64,000 bases of DNA from Streptomyces sp. NBC_01317 (GTDB lineage: Bacteria > Actinomycetota > Actinomycetes > Streptomycetales > Streptomycetaceae): positions 744,001 through 808,000 of the forward strand of contig NZ_CP108393.1 of assembly GCF_035961655.1 (NCBI RefSeq), read 5' to 3'. This document shows positions 56,442-64,000 of this stretch, one piece after another. The translations under genes were made by a program, and so were the position numbers. Below the pieces are notes generated by a model that ran no database searches, was not told the DNA's origin, and worked only from the letters and a program-made list of their open reading frames with translations. Numbering within the stretch: position 1 is the stretch's first letter; each line of letters begins with the position of its first letter.

Positions 56442-57674
56442 TCAGCGGCCCATCCTGAGCCCGTCCGCCGCCGCTCCCCGGCCCAGGACCGCCTCCGTGA
56501 TCGCCGCCTGCGCCTCCCGGTAGTCCGCGCGGCCCGGGGAGCGCCGCAGCGCCTCGGGCAGATCGACCACCCGGCCGGCCCCGGCGTCCATCCACTGCGG
56601 GACGAACTCCGCCTTCGTCACCGGCCAGCGCGCGCCCGGCGCGGCGGGCGGCGCGAAGGTGAAGCGGCCGATCGAACCCTGGTTCCCCCGGGGGTCCTCC
56701 GCGCCCTCGTGGTTGACCATCGAGCCCGCGATCTGGTCGCCCATGCCGTAGACGATCCAGGTGCCGTTGACCTTCTCGTACGCCTGCGGCACATGCGCGT
56801 GTGTGCCGAGGATCAGGTCGATGTCGGGGCGCCCGCCGGTCCGCGCCGCCGTGAGCCGGCGCCCGAGTTCCACCTGCCGCGTGTCGGGGGCCGTCTGCCA
56901 CTCGGTGCCCCAGTGGAGGCTGACCACCACCACGTCGGCCCCGGCCGCCCGCGCGGCGCGCGCGTCGGCGACGATCCGCCGTTCGTCGATGCCCCGGACC
57001 GCCCAGGGCTGCCCGTCGGGGAGCGGAAACCCGTTGGTGTCGTACGTGTAGGCCAGCTGGGCGACGTGGGCGCCGCCCGCCGTCATGAGCGCCGGGCGTG
57101 CGGCCTCGGCGGCCGAGCGGGCCGAGCCCACGTGCCGGACCCCGGCCCGGTCGAGCGCGTCCAGCGTTCTGCGTACCCCGGCCGCGCCGTCGTCCAGGGA
57201 GTGGTTCGACGCGGTGGAGCAGGAGTCGTAGCCGGTGTCACCCAGCGCGGCGGCCACCTCGGGCGGCGACTTGAAGGCCGGGTAGCCGGTGTACGGGCCG
57301 CCGTTCGCCCCGTACACCGTCTCCATGTGACAGATCGCCACATCGGCCCGTGACACCACGGGGCGTACCCCGGCGAGCATGGGGCGGAAGTCGTAGCCCC
57401 GGCCGCCCGCGTCGGCGTTCGCCCGGCCGATCACGGAGTCGTGCGGCAGGACGTCGCCCGAGCCGACCAGCGTGAACCCGCGCTCCGGCCCCCCACTGCC
57501 GGCCGCGGAGCGCGGCGCGGCCCCGTGCGGCGGACGGTCAGGCCCCGCGCCGGGCGGGTGGTTCCGGCCGGGGGCCGCGCAGGCCGCCGCCGTACCGAGG
57601 AGCAGGACGGCCGCGGCCACCGCTCCGCCCTGTCGTCCGCGCTGTGTCATGCGCTGTGTCATGCGCTGTGTCAT
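56442..57674 (-). CDS. CapA-family (poly-gamma-glutamate capsule-type) exported protein
   Basis: A 410-residue exported protein with a calcineurin-like PGA_cap fold: VGSGDVLPHDSV, AICHMETVYG, STASNHSLDDG, VSLHWGTEW and LGTHAHVPQ. A signal peptide with possible lipobox TAAAC precedes a Pro/Gly-rich linker. The start region is unusual: three perfect 12-bp repeats (57639-57674) give three in-frame ATGs and the N-terminus MTQRMTQRMTQR. Only the first ATG has a well-placed GGAACGGAG. Capsule or glycan metabolism is inferred from the family. Confidence 0.85.
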   Translation of the reverse strand: MTQRMTQRMTQRGRQGGAVAAAVLLLGTAAACAAPGRNHPPGAGPDRPPHGAAPRSAAGSGGPERGFTLVGSGDVLPHDSVIGRANADAGGRGYDFRPMLAGVRPVVSRADVAICHMETVYGANGGPYTGYPAFKSPPEVAAALGDTGYDSCSTASNHSLDDGAAGVRRTLDALDRAGVRHVGSARSAAEAARPALMTAGGAHVAQLAYTYDTNGFPLPDGQPWAVRGIDERRIVADARAARAAGADVVVVSLHWGTEWQTAPDTRQVELGRRLTAARTGGRPDIDLILGTHAHVPQAYEKVNGTWIVYGMGDQIAGSMVNHEGAEDPRGNQGSIGRFTFAPPAAPGARWPVTKAEFVPQWMDAGAGRVVDLPEALRRSPGRADYREAQAAITEAVLGRGAAADGLRMGR

Positions 57675-57711
57675 CGGCCGGACTCCGTTCCTGGGGGATC
57701 GCCACCTTGCA

Positions 57712-57739
57712 TACATATAGTCATATAAATGGATGTCAG
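57712..57739 (-). promoter_or_regulatory. Candidate CapA-gene promoter in an AT-rich patch
   Basis: Reading leftward, CTGACA (57739-57734) and TATGTA (57717-57712) are 16 bases apart in a strikingly AT-rich stretch for this genome. They lie 38 bases before the first ATG. The remaining spacer to the sigma-factor gene at 57920 has no other clear signal. Confidence 0.45.
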
Positions 57740-57919
57740 GTAACACAGCCAACAAAAAGCCCGAAAAGGACCGATCGCCAGCGGCGGGACCGTTCACCGC
57801 ACCACTCGCCGCAGTGAGCGACCGCTCGTCGCACGCCTCCGCGCGCTGTCTGTCCCCGGCCGCCGCCATGCGTTCGTATACGCGAGGCGACAGCGACGTC
57901 ACCGGGAAGGGCGTGCACC

Positions 57920-58618
57920 ATGACCACAGCGACAGCGACCGCGGCTGCCTCCGCGTCGGCGACCGCCACGACCGACGAGCGGGCCCTGGCCGCGCTCCAG
58001 CGCGAGCACGGCGCCGCGCTGCTCCACTTCCTGCTGGGGCTGACCTACGGCGACCGGCAGCGGGCCGAGGATCTCCTCCAGGAGACGCTCGTACGGGCCT
58101 GGCAGCACCCGGAGGCGTTCGCCGCCCCCTTCGAGTCGATGCGGCCCTGGCTGTTCACCGTCGGCCGCCGGCTGGCGATCGACGCGCGCAGGTCCCGGCT
58201 GGCGCGCCCCTCGGAGGTCGGTGACGAGATCCTGGCCGCGACCCCCGATCCGCGGGACCCGACGGAGTGCGCGGTCGCCGGGCTCGACGTACGGCAGGCG
58301 GTACGGGCGCTGAGCCCCGAGCACCGGGCGGTGCTCGTGCAGATCTACTTCCGGGGGCTGAGCGTCGGCGAGGCGGCCCTGACCCTCGGGATTCCGCCCG
58401 GCACGGTCAAGTCCCGTTCGTACTACGCGCTGCGGGCGCTGGGCCGGTCGCTGCCCGGCTACAGCCGGTCGTCCGCGTCGCAGAAGAGCGACCGGACGTG
58501 TGGTTCGCGGGCCGGCGCGACCCCCTCGGCCACACCCGTCACAATCCACTCCCGTCGGCCGTCCGATCCTGCTCTTCTGGCCACGCGGGACGGTCACCGC
58601 CGGTTCAATGCTCCCTGA
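57920..58618 (+). CDS. ECF-family RNA polymerase sigma factor
   Basis: A 232-residue sigma factor. Region 2 is seen in AEDLLQETLVRAWQHPEAF and RPWLFTVGRRLAIDARR, and region 4 in LSPEHRAVLVQIYFRGLSVGEAA with the recognition helix TLGIPPGTVKSRSYYALRAL. After LPGY there is an unusual 50-residue hydrophilic tail rich in Ser, Arg and Thr. No anti-sigma gene is adjacent; one with a zinc-binding motif lies 4.6 kb to the right at 63219. ATG 57920 has GGGAAGGG upstream. Confidence 0.9.
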   Translation: MTTATATAAASASATATTDERALAALQREHGAALLHFLLGLTYGDRQRAEDLLQETLVRAWQHPEAFAAPFESMRPWLFTVGRRLAIDARRSRLARPSEVGDEILAATPDPRDPTECAVAGLDVRQAVRALSPEHRAVLVQIYFRGLSVGEAALTLGIPPGTVKSRSYYALRALGRSLPGYSRSSASQKSDRTCGSRAGATPSATPVTIHSRRPSDPALLATRDGHRRFNAP

Positions 58619-58653
58619 AGCAGGCTTCGGGGAAAGGAAGGAAGGCGGAAAGC

Positions 58654-59163
58654 ATGCGTCCGGAATGTACCGAAGGGGCGGGCGGCGGAGGCCTGTTGGT
58701 GCCGATGGCTTGGATGTACGCGGAGTATGTCGCGGACGGGCTGCTGCGCACCGGCGACCTGATGCCGCCGACCACGCTGGAGTACCGGGCCGGCCGGGAC
58801 GCGCTGGCCCTGACCATCTTCCTCTCCGACGGGTCGGTGACCGGCCCGGGGGGCGGGGCCAGGATGGCGGAGTGGCGCTCGCTCACCGCATATGGCACGT
58901 CGTGGAGCGCGTGGGTGTCCCGGCGGCTGCGCGTCCTGGAGGCGGCGGGCGGCGGGAACGCCGACCCCGACCTGGAGCTGGCGGGGGCCGCCTGGCGGTG
59001 GCTGGAGGAGACCGAGCTGCTGGCGCCCGACCTGGACGCGGTGGGGCCTCCGGGCCCGGCCGGTGAGGAGCCGTTCCCGGCGGAGGAGGAGGGACCGCAG
59101 GTGTGGACCCCGGCGTGGCAGCTGGGACTGCCGCTCGGACACCTGGCGATCCAGCTGTTCTGA
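58654..59163 (+). CDS. Conserved-looking hypothetical protein
   Basis: A 169-residue protein with no signal peptide or membrane helix, which I do not recognise. It is Trp-rich (MAWMYAEYVADG, WSAWVSRRLRVLE, WRWLEETELLAPD, VWTPAWQLGLPLGHLAIQLF). The start has a strong purine-rich ribosome site (GGAAGGAAGG). It follows the sigma-factor gene by 35 bases and is probably co-transcribed with it. Confidence 0.75.
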   Translation: MRPECTEGAGGGGLLVPMAWMYAEYVADGLLRTGDLMPPTTLEYRAGRDALALTIFLSDGSVTGPGGGARMAEWRSLTAYGTSWSAWVSRRLRVLEAAGGGNADPDLELAGAAWRWLEETELLAPDLDAVGPPGPAGEEPFPAEEEGPQVWTPAWQLGLPLGHLAIQLF

Positions 59164-59198
59164 CGACGTCCGTGCGGACCCCGCCCGGGGTGCGGCGG

Positions 59199-60392
59199 TC
59201 AGGTGCCGTGCACGCCCGCCCGGTACTTGGGGATGCGTACGGTGATCCGCATCCCGGCCCCGACGCCCGTCTCGATGACGAGGCCGTACGCGTCCCCGTA
59301 CACCTGGCGCAGCCGCTCGTCCACGTTGAGCAGCCCGATGCCGGTGGACGCGCCGCCCTCGCCGCGCAGGATCTGCCGCAGCCGGTCCGGCTCCATGCCG
59401 ACGCCGTCGTCCTCGATCACCACCTCCGCCTCGGAGCCCGCGTCGAGCGCGCTGATGGTGATGCGGCTCGTGGTGACCGCGCCCTCCAGGCCGTGCTTGA
59501 CGGCGTTCTCGACCAGCGGTTGCAGACAGAGGAACGGCATGGCCACGGGCAGCACCTCCGGCGCCACCTGGAGGGTGACCGAGAGCCGCTCGCCGAACCG
59601 GGCCCGGACGAGGGCCAAGTACTGGTCGATGGAGTGCAGTTCGTCGGCGAGGGTGGTGAAGTCGCCGTGCCTGCGGAACGAGTAGCGCGTGAAGTCGGCG
59701 AACTCCAGCAGGAGTTCCCTGGCCCGCGCCGGGTCGGTGCGGACGAACGAGGCGATGGCGGCAAGGGAGTTGAAGATGAAGTGCGGGGAGATCTGCGCGC
59801 GCAGCGCCCTGATCTCCGCCTCGATGAGGCGCGTACGGGAGCGGTCCAGCTCGGCCAGTTCCAGTTGGACGGAGACCCAGCGGGCCACCTCCCCCGCCGC
59901 CCTGGCCAACACCGCCGACTCGCGCGGCGCGCAGGCGACCAGGACGCCCAGCACCCGGTGGTCGACGGTCAGCGGGGCGGCGACGCCCCAGCGCAGCGGG
60001 CATTCGAGGTCGTCGCACCGCAGGGCGAAGGCCGTCCCCCGGCCCCCGCTGAGCACCCCCTCGACCTGTTCCATGACATGGGTCCCGTGGTGCTCCCCCA
60101 GGCCGTTCCAGACCAGCACCCGGTCCCGGTCGGTCAGGCACAGCGCGTCCGTGCCGAGCAGCGAGCGCAGCCGCCGGGCGGCCTTGCGCGCGCTCTCCTC
60201 GGTGAGCCCGGCGCGCAGCGGCGGCGAGGCCAGGGAGGCGGTGTGCAGGGTCTCGAAGGTCGCGTGCTCGACGGGTGTGCCGACGTCGCTGGTACGGACG
60301 GGGCGGGCGGTGCGGCGGCCGAGCAGGAACCCGCCGGCGAGCAGCAGGGGGCCGAGCACGATCAGGACGGCGAGGGCGGCGGCTCCGCTCAT
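59199..60392 (-). CDS. LytS/YehU-type sensor histidine kinase
   Basis: Sensor kinase of 397 residues. It has one N-terminal membrane helix (LAVLIVLGPLLLAGGFLLG), a GAF-like sensor region (about 40-195), the His_kinase domain with ALRAQISPHFIFNSL (phospho-acceptor histidine) and an HATPase with LQPLVENAVKHGLEG and DDGVGM. It overlaps the stop of the symporter gene (ATGA). Its partner is the LytTR regulator at the head of the same gene set. Together with the symporter it probably senses a carboxylate or related nutrient. Confidence 0.9.
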   Translation of the reverse strand: MSGAAALAVLIVLGPLLLAGGFLLGRRTARPVRTSDVGTPVEHATFETLHTASLASPPLRAGLTEESARKAARRLRSLLGTDALCLTDRDRVLVWNGLGEHHGTHVMEQVEGVLSGGRGTAFALRCDDLECPLRWGVAAPLTVDHRVLGVLVACAPRESAVLARAAGEVARWVSVQLELAELDRSRTRLIEAEIRALRAQISPHFIFNSLAAIASFVRTDPARARELLLEFADFTRYSFRRHGDFTTLADELHSIDQYLALVRARFGERLSVTLQVAPEVLPVAMPFLCLQPLVENAVKHGLEGAVTTSRITISALDAGSEAEVVIEDDGVGMEPDRLRQILRGEGGASTGIGLLNVDERLRQVYGDAYGLVIETGVGAGMRITVRIPKYRAGVHGT

Positions 60393-61897
60393 CGGGTGAC
60401 CCCCTTTCCGCCGGGGGTGCCGGCGCGGGCGCGCGGCATCAGGGTCTCCGGGAGGTGGAAGCGGGTCATCGCGGCGTTCGTGCCGGGCGGTATCCGGCTC
60501 CGGGTGGCCAGGGAGACCAGGATCATCGCGAGGAAGCCGACCGGGACGGACCAGACGGCGGGCCAGGCGAGCAGCGCGTGCGGCCAGCCGGTCCGCACGG
60601 CGCCGCTGACGGTGACGAGGGTGGCGACGAAGGCGAGTCCGCCGCCGAGCAGCAGTCCGGCGACCGCGCCGGGCGGGGTGAGCCTGCGCCACCAGATGCC
60701 GAGCACGAGCAGCGGGCAGAAGGAGGAGGCGGAGACGGCGAAGGCCATGCCGACGGAGTCGGCGACCGGCATTCCGCTGACGAGCAGGGAGCCGCCGAGC
60801 GGTACGGCCATGGCGAGCGGGGTCGCCAGCCGGAAGTGGCGTACGCCCCGGGAGGGCAGGACGTCCTGGGTGAGGACCCCGGCGACGGCCATGGTCAGTC
60901 CCGAGGCGGTGGAGAGGAACGCGGCGAAGGCCCCGCCCGCCACCAGCGCGCCCAGCAGCTCGCCGCCGAGGCCGCCGATGGCCCGTTCCGGCAGGAGCAG
61001 GACGGCCGCGTCCGCGTCGGTGCCGTACGGCAGCTCGGGGACGTACAGCCGGCCGAGGGCCCCGTACACGGGCGGCAGCAGGTAGAACGCGCCGACGAGC
61101 GCCAGGACGACCACCGTGGTGCGGCGCGCGGCCCGGCCGTTGGGGCTGGTGTAGAAGCGGACGACGACGTGCGGCAGGCCCATCGTGCCGAGGAAGGTCG
61201 CCACGATCAGTCCGTACGTCGCGTAGAGCGGATGGTCGGCGCGGACGGCGACGGAGCTGAGGGCGAGGTCGACGCGCGGCCGGCCGTCGCCCTGCCAGGC
61301 GAGCAGCAGGAAGATCGCGGGGACGAGCAGCGCGGTGAGCTTGAGCCAGTACTGGAAGGCCTGGACGAAGGTGATGCTGCGCATGCCGCCCGCGGCGACG
61401 GCCACCACCACGACCACGGCGACGAGGACCCCGCCGAGCCAGTAGGGGGCGCCGGTGAGGATCTTCAGCGTGAGCCCCGCGCCCTGGAGCTGGGGGATCA
61501 GGTAGAGCCAGCCCGCCCCGACCACGAAGACGCTCACGAGCCGGCGCACCGGCCGGGATTCGAGCCGGCCCTCGGCGAAGTCGGGGAGGGTGTACGCCCC
61601 CGAGCGGCGCAGCGGGGCCGCGACGAAGACCAGCAGCACCAGATAGCCGGCGGTGTAGCCGACGGGGTACCAGAGCATGTCGGGGCCGTGCAGCAGCACC
61701 AGGCCCGCGACCCCGAGGAAGGAGGCGGCGGAGAGGTACTCGCCGCTGATGGCGGCGGCGTTGAGCGCGGGGCGGACGGTGCGGGAGGCGACGTAGAAGT
61801 CGGAGGTGGTACGGGATATCCGCAGCCCGAAGCCGCCGACGAGGACGGTCGCGACCACGACGACGGCGACGGCCGCGACGGTGTAGCTCTGGCTCAC
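60389..61897 (-). CDS. Sodium:solute symporter, acetate-permease (ActP) type
   Basis: SSS-family transporter of 502 residues with about 13 hydrophobic segments. The family signature appears as DFYVASRTVRPALNAAAISGEYLSAASFLG, spread over residues 35-64, and AGGAFAAFLSTASGLTMAVAG. This pattern is that of cation/acetate symporters. The GTG at 61897 overlaps the stop of the DUF485 gene, and the 3' end overlaps the kinase gene. Acetate, pyruvate or a similar anion is likely. Confidence 0.9.
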   Translation of the reverse strand: MSQSYTVAAVAVVVVATVLVGGFGLRISRTTSDFYVASRTVRPALNAAAISGEYLSAASFLGVAGLVLLHGPDMLWYPVGYTAGYLVLLVFVAAPLRRSGAYTLPDFAEGRLESRPVRRLVSVFVVGAGWLYLIPQLQGAGLTLKILTGAPYWLGGVLVAVVVVVAVAAGGMRSITFVQAFQYWLKLTALLVPAIFLLLAWQGDGRPRVDLALSSVAVRADHPLYATYGLIVATFLGTMGLPHVVVRFYTSPNGRAARRTTVVVLALVGAFYLLPPVYGALGRLYVPELPYGTDADAAVLLLPERAIGGLGGELLGALVAGGAFAAFLSTASGLTMAVAGVLTQDVLPSRGVRHFRLATPLAMAVPLGGSLLVSGMPVADSVGMAFAVSASSFCPLLVLGIWWRRLTPPGAVAGLLLGGGLAFVATLVTVSGAVRTGWPHALLAWPAVWSVPVGFLAMILVSLATRSRIPPGTNAAMTRFHLPETLMPRARAGTPGGKGVTR

Positions 61898-62262
61898 GGG
61901 ACGGGCCGGCCCTTCACGAGCCGGGCGAAGTCGCGTTCGTTGCGCTCGGCGCGGCGGACGTACCACCAGCCGAGGAGGGTGAGCAGCGGGTACGCGGCGA
62001 CGCCGAGGACCACCCAGACCGCGGTGGCGTCGTGGAGCGCGGCGAAGGCCAGGGGCAGGGTGCCGGCGACGAGGGCGAGGACGCCGAAGGCGGTGAGGCC
62101 GGCCCGGAGCTGACCGCGCATCAGGGAGCGGACGTAGGCGTCGCCGAGCGCGGTCTGTTCGTCGATCTCGGCCTGCGGGCGGTAGCGGGGCAGCGGGCGG
62201 ACGCGCCGGGGCTCGCCGGTGACGACGTCGCGCTTGGGCGTGGTTTCCCCTGCCCCTGTCAT
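61894..62262 (-). CDS. DUF485-type small membrane protein, partner of the symporter
   Basis: A 122-residue protein with a hydrophilic N-terminus and two membrane helices (LTAFGVLALVAGTLPLAFAAL, VWVVLGVAAYPLLTLLGWWYV), followed by the charged RRAERNERDFARLV tail typical of YjcH/DUF485 proteins, which accompany ActP-type symporters. It overlaps the symporter start by four bases. Confidence 0.82.
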   Translation of the reverse strand: MTGAGETTPKRDVVTGEPRRVRPLPRYRPQAEIDEQTALGDAYVRSLMRGQLRAGLTAFGVLALVAGTLPLAFAALHDATAVWVVLGVAAYPLLTLLGWWYVRRAERNERDFARLVKGRPVP

Positions 62263-62367
62263 GGTGGTTCCCCGTTTCGGTGTCAGCCGGCCCACGGCCC
62301 GCGGCCGGTCGGGCGGATGGGGTCGGACCGTACCAGGACGGGCTGTCGGCGGCCGGTCGGTGACCGG

Positions 62368-63117
62368 TCAGCGGCCTGCCTGGCGCATCAGGAGGTCCCG
62401 CAGTCCCCGGGCGTGGCGGCGGGACACCGCCAGCTCGGCCTCCCCCACGCGGACGCTCATCGCGCCCGCGTCGAGCCGCAGTTCGTCGATCCGGGCGAGG
62501 GCGACGAGGTGGCGCCGGTGGATCCGGACGAAGCCGCGGGCGCGCCAGCGCTCCTCCAGGGTGGTGAGGGGGATGCGTACCAGATGGCTGCCCGTGTCGG
62601 TGTGCAGGCGGGCGTAGTCGCCCTGGGCCTCGGCGTAGGCGATGTCGCCGACGGCGAGAAAGCGGGTGACCCCGCCGAGTTCGACGGATATCTGGTCGGC
62701 GGCGGTGTCGAGGACCGCGGGCCGGTCACCCGCCAGCTCGGCGACCCGGCGGACGGCTTCGGCGAGCCGTTCCCTGCGGACCGGCTTGAGGACGTAGTCG
62801 ACGGCCTTGAGGTCGAACGCCTGGACGGCGAAGCCCTCGTGGGCGGTGACGAAGACGATGAGGGGCGGTTCGGCGAAACCGGCGAGGAGCTTGGCGACGT
62901 CCAGACCGGTGAGGCCGGCCATGTGGATGTCGAGGAAGACGACGTCGACGGCCTCGGGGTCGTGGGGCCCCGCGTCGAGCGCGGCGCCGATGCGGCGCAG
63001 GGCCTCGGTGGCGCTGGTGGCGCCCTCGGCGCTGCGGACGCGCGGGTCGGCGCGGAGGAGGTACAGCAGCTCTTCGAGGGCCGGTTCTTCGTCGTCCACA
63101 GCCAGTACACGCAGCAT
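62368..63117 (-). CDS. LytTR-type response regulator
   Basis: Regulator of 249 residues. The receiver domain is intact (LAVDDEEPALEEL acidic pair, VFLDIHMAG phospho-Asp, VFVTAHE, YVLKPV lysine), and a C-terminal LytTR DNA-binding domain follows (IAYAEAQGDYARLHT, HRRHLVAL). It heads a minus-strand set with DUF485, symporter and LytS-type kinase genes. A TAAACT eight bases before the ATG with no ribosome site suggests a leaderless or short-leader mRNA. Confidence 0.9.
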   Translation of the reverse strand: MLRVLAVDDEEPALEELLYLLRADPRVRSAEGATSATEALRRIGAALDAGPHDPEAVDVVFLDIHMAGLTGLDVAKLLAGFAEPPLIVFVTAHEGFAVQAFDLKAVDYVLKPVRRERLAEAVRRVAELAGDRPAVLDTAADQISVELGGVTRFLAVGDIAYAEAQGDYARLHTDTGSHLVRIPLTTLEERWRARGFVRIHRRHLVALARIDELRLDAGAMSVRVGEAELAVSRRHARGLRDLLMRQAGR

Positions 63118-63218
63118 GAGGCGGGAGTTTAGACGGAGACGGCCGGTCGTCGGCGGTGTCCGTGAGCGAGAGCGCCGATCCGTTGAGTGATTCGGCGCCG
63201 CTCTGCGTACCAGACAGC

Positions 63219-63899
63219 ATGCGGACCTTGGACCTCCATCGCGATGTCGGTGCCTACTCACTGGGCGTGCTCGACGCCGCGGACGCCTTCCGCTTCGAGG
63301 ATCACCTGATGGAATGCCCGCAGTGTGCGCTGCTGCTGGCCGACTTCGGTGGTGTGAAGGCGCAGCTCGACGAGTACACCCGGCGTACCCCGGCCGAGGT
63401 GGCGCCCTTCGCCGCCGCGAGCCCGGAGCTACTGACCGGCCTGCTCGACCGGACGGCCGAGGCGCGGCGGCGCGGTCGCCGGCGGCGGCTCGCGCTGGTC
63501 GCGGCGGTGGCGGTGCTGGTGGTCGGCGGTCCGCTCGCGGTCCTCCTCGCGGATCCCGCGCCCGGCTCGTCGCGGGGTGTCACGGCCGCCCGGTGGACGG
63601 CGACGGACCCGGTGACCGGGACGAAGGCGGCGGTGACGGCCCTCGCGACGACGTGGGGGACGGAGGTGGGGCTGGAGATGCTCCGTTCCGACGCGGCGGG
63701 CGTGTGCGCGCTGGTCGCGGTCGGACGCGACGGGTCGCGGCAGACCGTGACGACCTGGAAGGCACTGGCGGACGGGGCGGGTCCCCTGGTGACGCGGGGC
63801 GGGGCGGCGCTGCCGCCGGAGGGGATCGACCACTTCGAGGTCAGGACGGCGGACGGGGTGCGGCTGGTGTCGGTCGGGGGGACGGCGCAGGGCGGCTGA
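63219..63899 (+). CDS. Zinc-containing anti-sigma factor (zf-HC2), membrane-bound
   Basis: A 226-residue protein with the anti-sigma opening LHRDVGAYSLGVLDAADAF and a zinc motif H-x3-C-x2-C in DHLMECPQCALLL. A single membrane helix (LALVAAVAVLVVGGPLAVLL) and an extracellular domain follow. ZAS anti-sigmas bind ECF sigma factors and release them under redox or envelope stress. The nearest ECF sigma gene is at 57920. The ATG at 63219 matches the usual family start; in-frame GTGs at 63156 and 63162 are alternatives, and none has a good ribosome site. Confidence 0.82.
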   Translation: MRTLDLHRDVGAYSLGVLDAADAFRFEDHLMECPQCALLLADFGGVKAQLDEYTRRTPAEVAPFAAASPELLTGLLDRTAEARRRGRRRRLALVAAVAVLVVGGPLAVLLADPAPGSSRGVTAARWTATDPVTGTKAAVTALATTWGTEVGLEMLRSDAAGVCALVAVGRDGSRQTVTTWKALADGAGPLVTRGGAALPPEGIDHFEVRTADGVRLVSVGGTAQGG

Positions 63900-63936
63900 C
63901 GACCCCGTTCGGCCCCTGTACGGCCCTCGTGACGCT

Positions 63937-64000
63937 CTACTTGAGGAGCCGGGACAGCCTGCGGTCGGCCAGGAGCTTGCCGCCCGTCTGGCAGGTCGGG
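63937..64000 (-). CDS. C-terminal end of a gene cut by the window edge
   Basis: Reading leftward, the frame ends PTCQTGGKLLADRRLSRLLK followed by TAG (63939-63937). The x-C-Q ending of a zinc finger and basic tail recall the C-terminus of Fpg/Nei-type DNA glycosylases, but 20 residues are too few to be sure. Confidence 0.4.
   Translation of the reverse strand, partial: PTCQTGGKLLADRRLSRLLK

Overview
The window is high-GC actinobacterial DNA, almost certainly from the chromosome of a Streptomyces or close relative. Third codon positions are nearly all G or C, GTG starts and ATGA-type gene overlaps are common, and the content is typical of the genus: ergothioneine genes, an RmdA-like PAS-GGDEF-EAL protein, a class F sortase, an ECF sigma factor, and a TTA codon in a cluster gene. 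No rRNA, tRNA, CRISPR array or insertion sequence was seen. Identifications rest on motifs read by eye; no database search was made.

Bases 1-15144 are the right-hand part of a non-ribosomal peptide cluster. A truncated NRPS gene (end of an A domain, T, C, A, T, thioesterase) finishes at a strong terminator. It is followed by a tightly coupled cassette: a PduX-like GHMP kinase, a cysteine-synthase-like PLP enzyme, a single ORF joining an ATP-grasp domain to an argininosuccinate-lyase domain, an MFS exporter and a Sfp-type phosphopantetheinyl transferase. The enzymes fit a route from threonine through phosphothreonine and an aspartate adduct to 2,3-diaminobutyrate, with release of fumarate. A second-copy-looking ilvB-ilvN-ilvC set follows and probably supplies branched-chain precursors. 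The PPTase gene carries a TTA codon, which suggests bldA control of carrier-protein activation.

Bases 15201-26990 hold a secreted beta-helix protein, a flavin disulfide-oxidoreductase homologue divergent from a thioredoxin, a LacI-type regulator with a small protein, a DUF2252 protein, a GH114-like lipoprotein coupled to a WGR/beta-propeller protein, a lone PemK/MazF-like protein and a bacterial-type PARG homologue. Bases 27155-31447 are egtABCD, the ergothioneine operon. Convergent to it lies an ornithine-lipid-like acyltransferase pair (31342-33200). An orphan sugar-type binding lipoprotein with a palindromic operator follows.

Bases 34910-40660 hold a fused histidine kinase/response regulator with an atypical receiver, facing a class II aldolase, HAD phosphatase, DhaL, DhaK and dodecin set. 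Two identical GGGATTCCC-type sites lie between regulator and operon. After a small HAD phosphatase and a luciferase-like monooxygenase come sdhCAB with a divergent LysR regulator, then the RmdA-like protein and a DUF574 methyltransferase.

Bases 50047-55790 are cell-envelope genes: a repeat lipoprotein, a Pro-Thr-rich membrane protein, a DUF4239 protein, two convergent paralogous secreted proteins with an unusual C-terminal anchor motif, a class F sortase and a polysaccharide deacetylase. The right end holds a universal stress protein, a CapA-like lipoprotein, an ECF sigma factor, a LytS/LytTR two-component system interleaved with an acetate-type symporter, and an anti-sigma factor. The last 64 bases hold the C-terminal codons of another gene.
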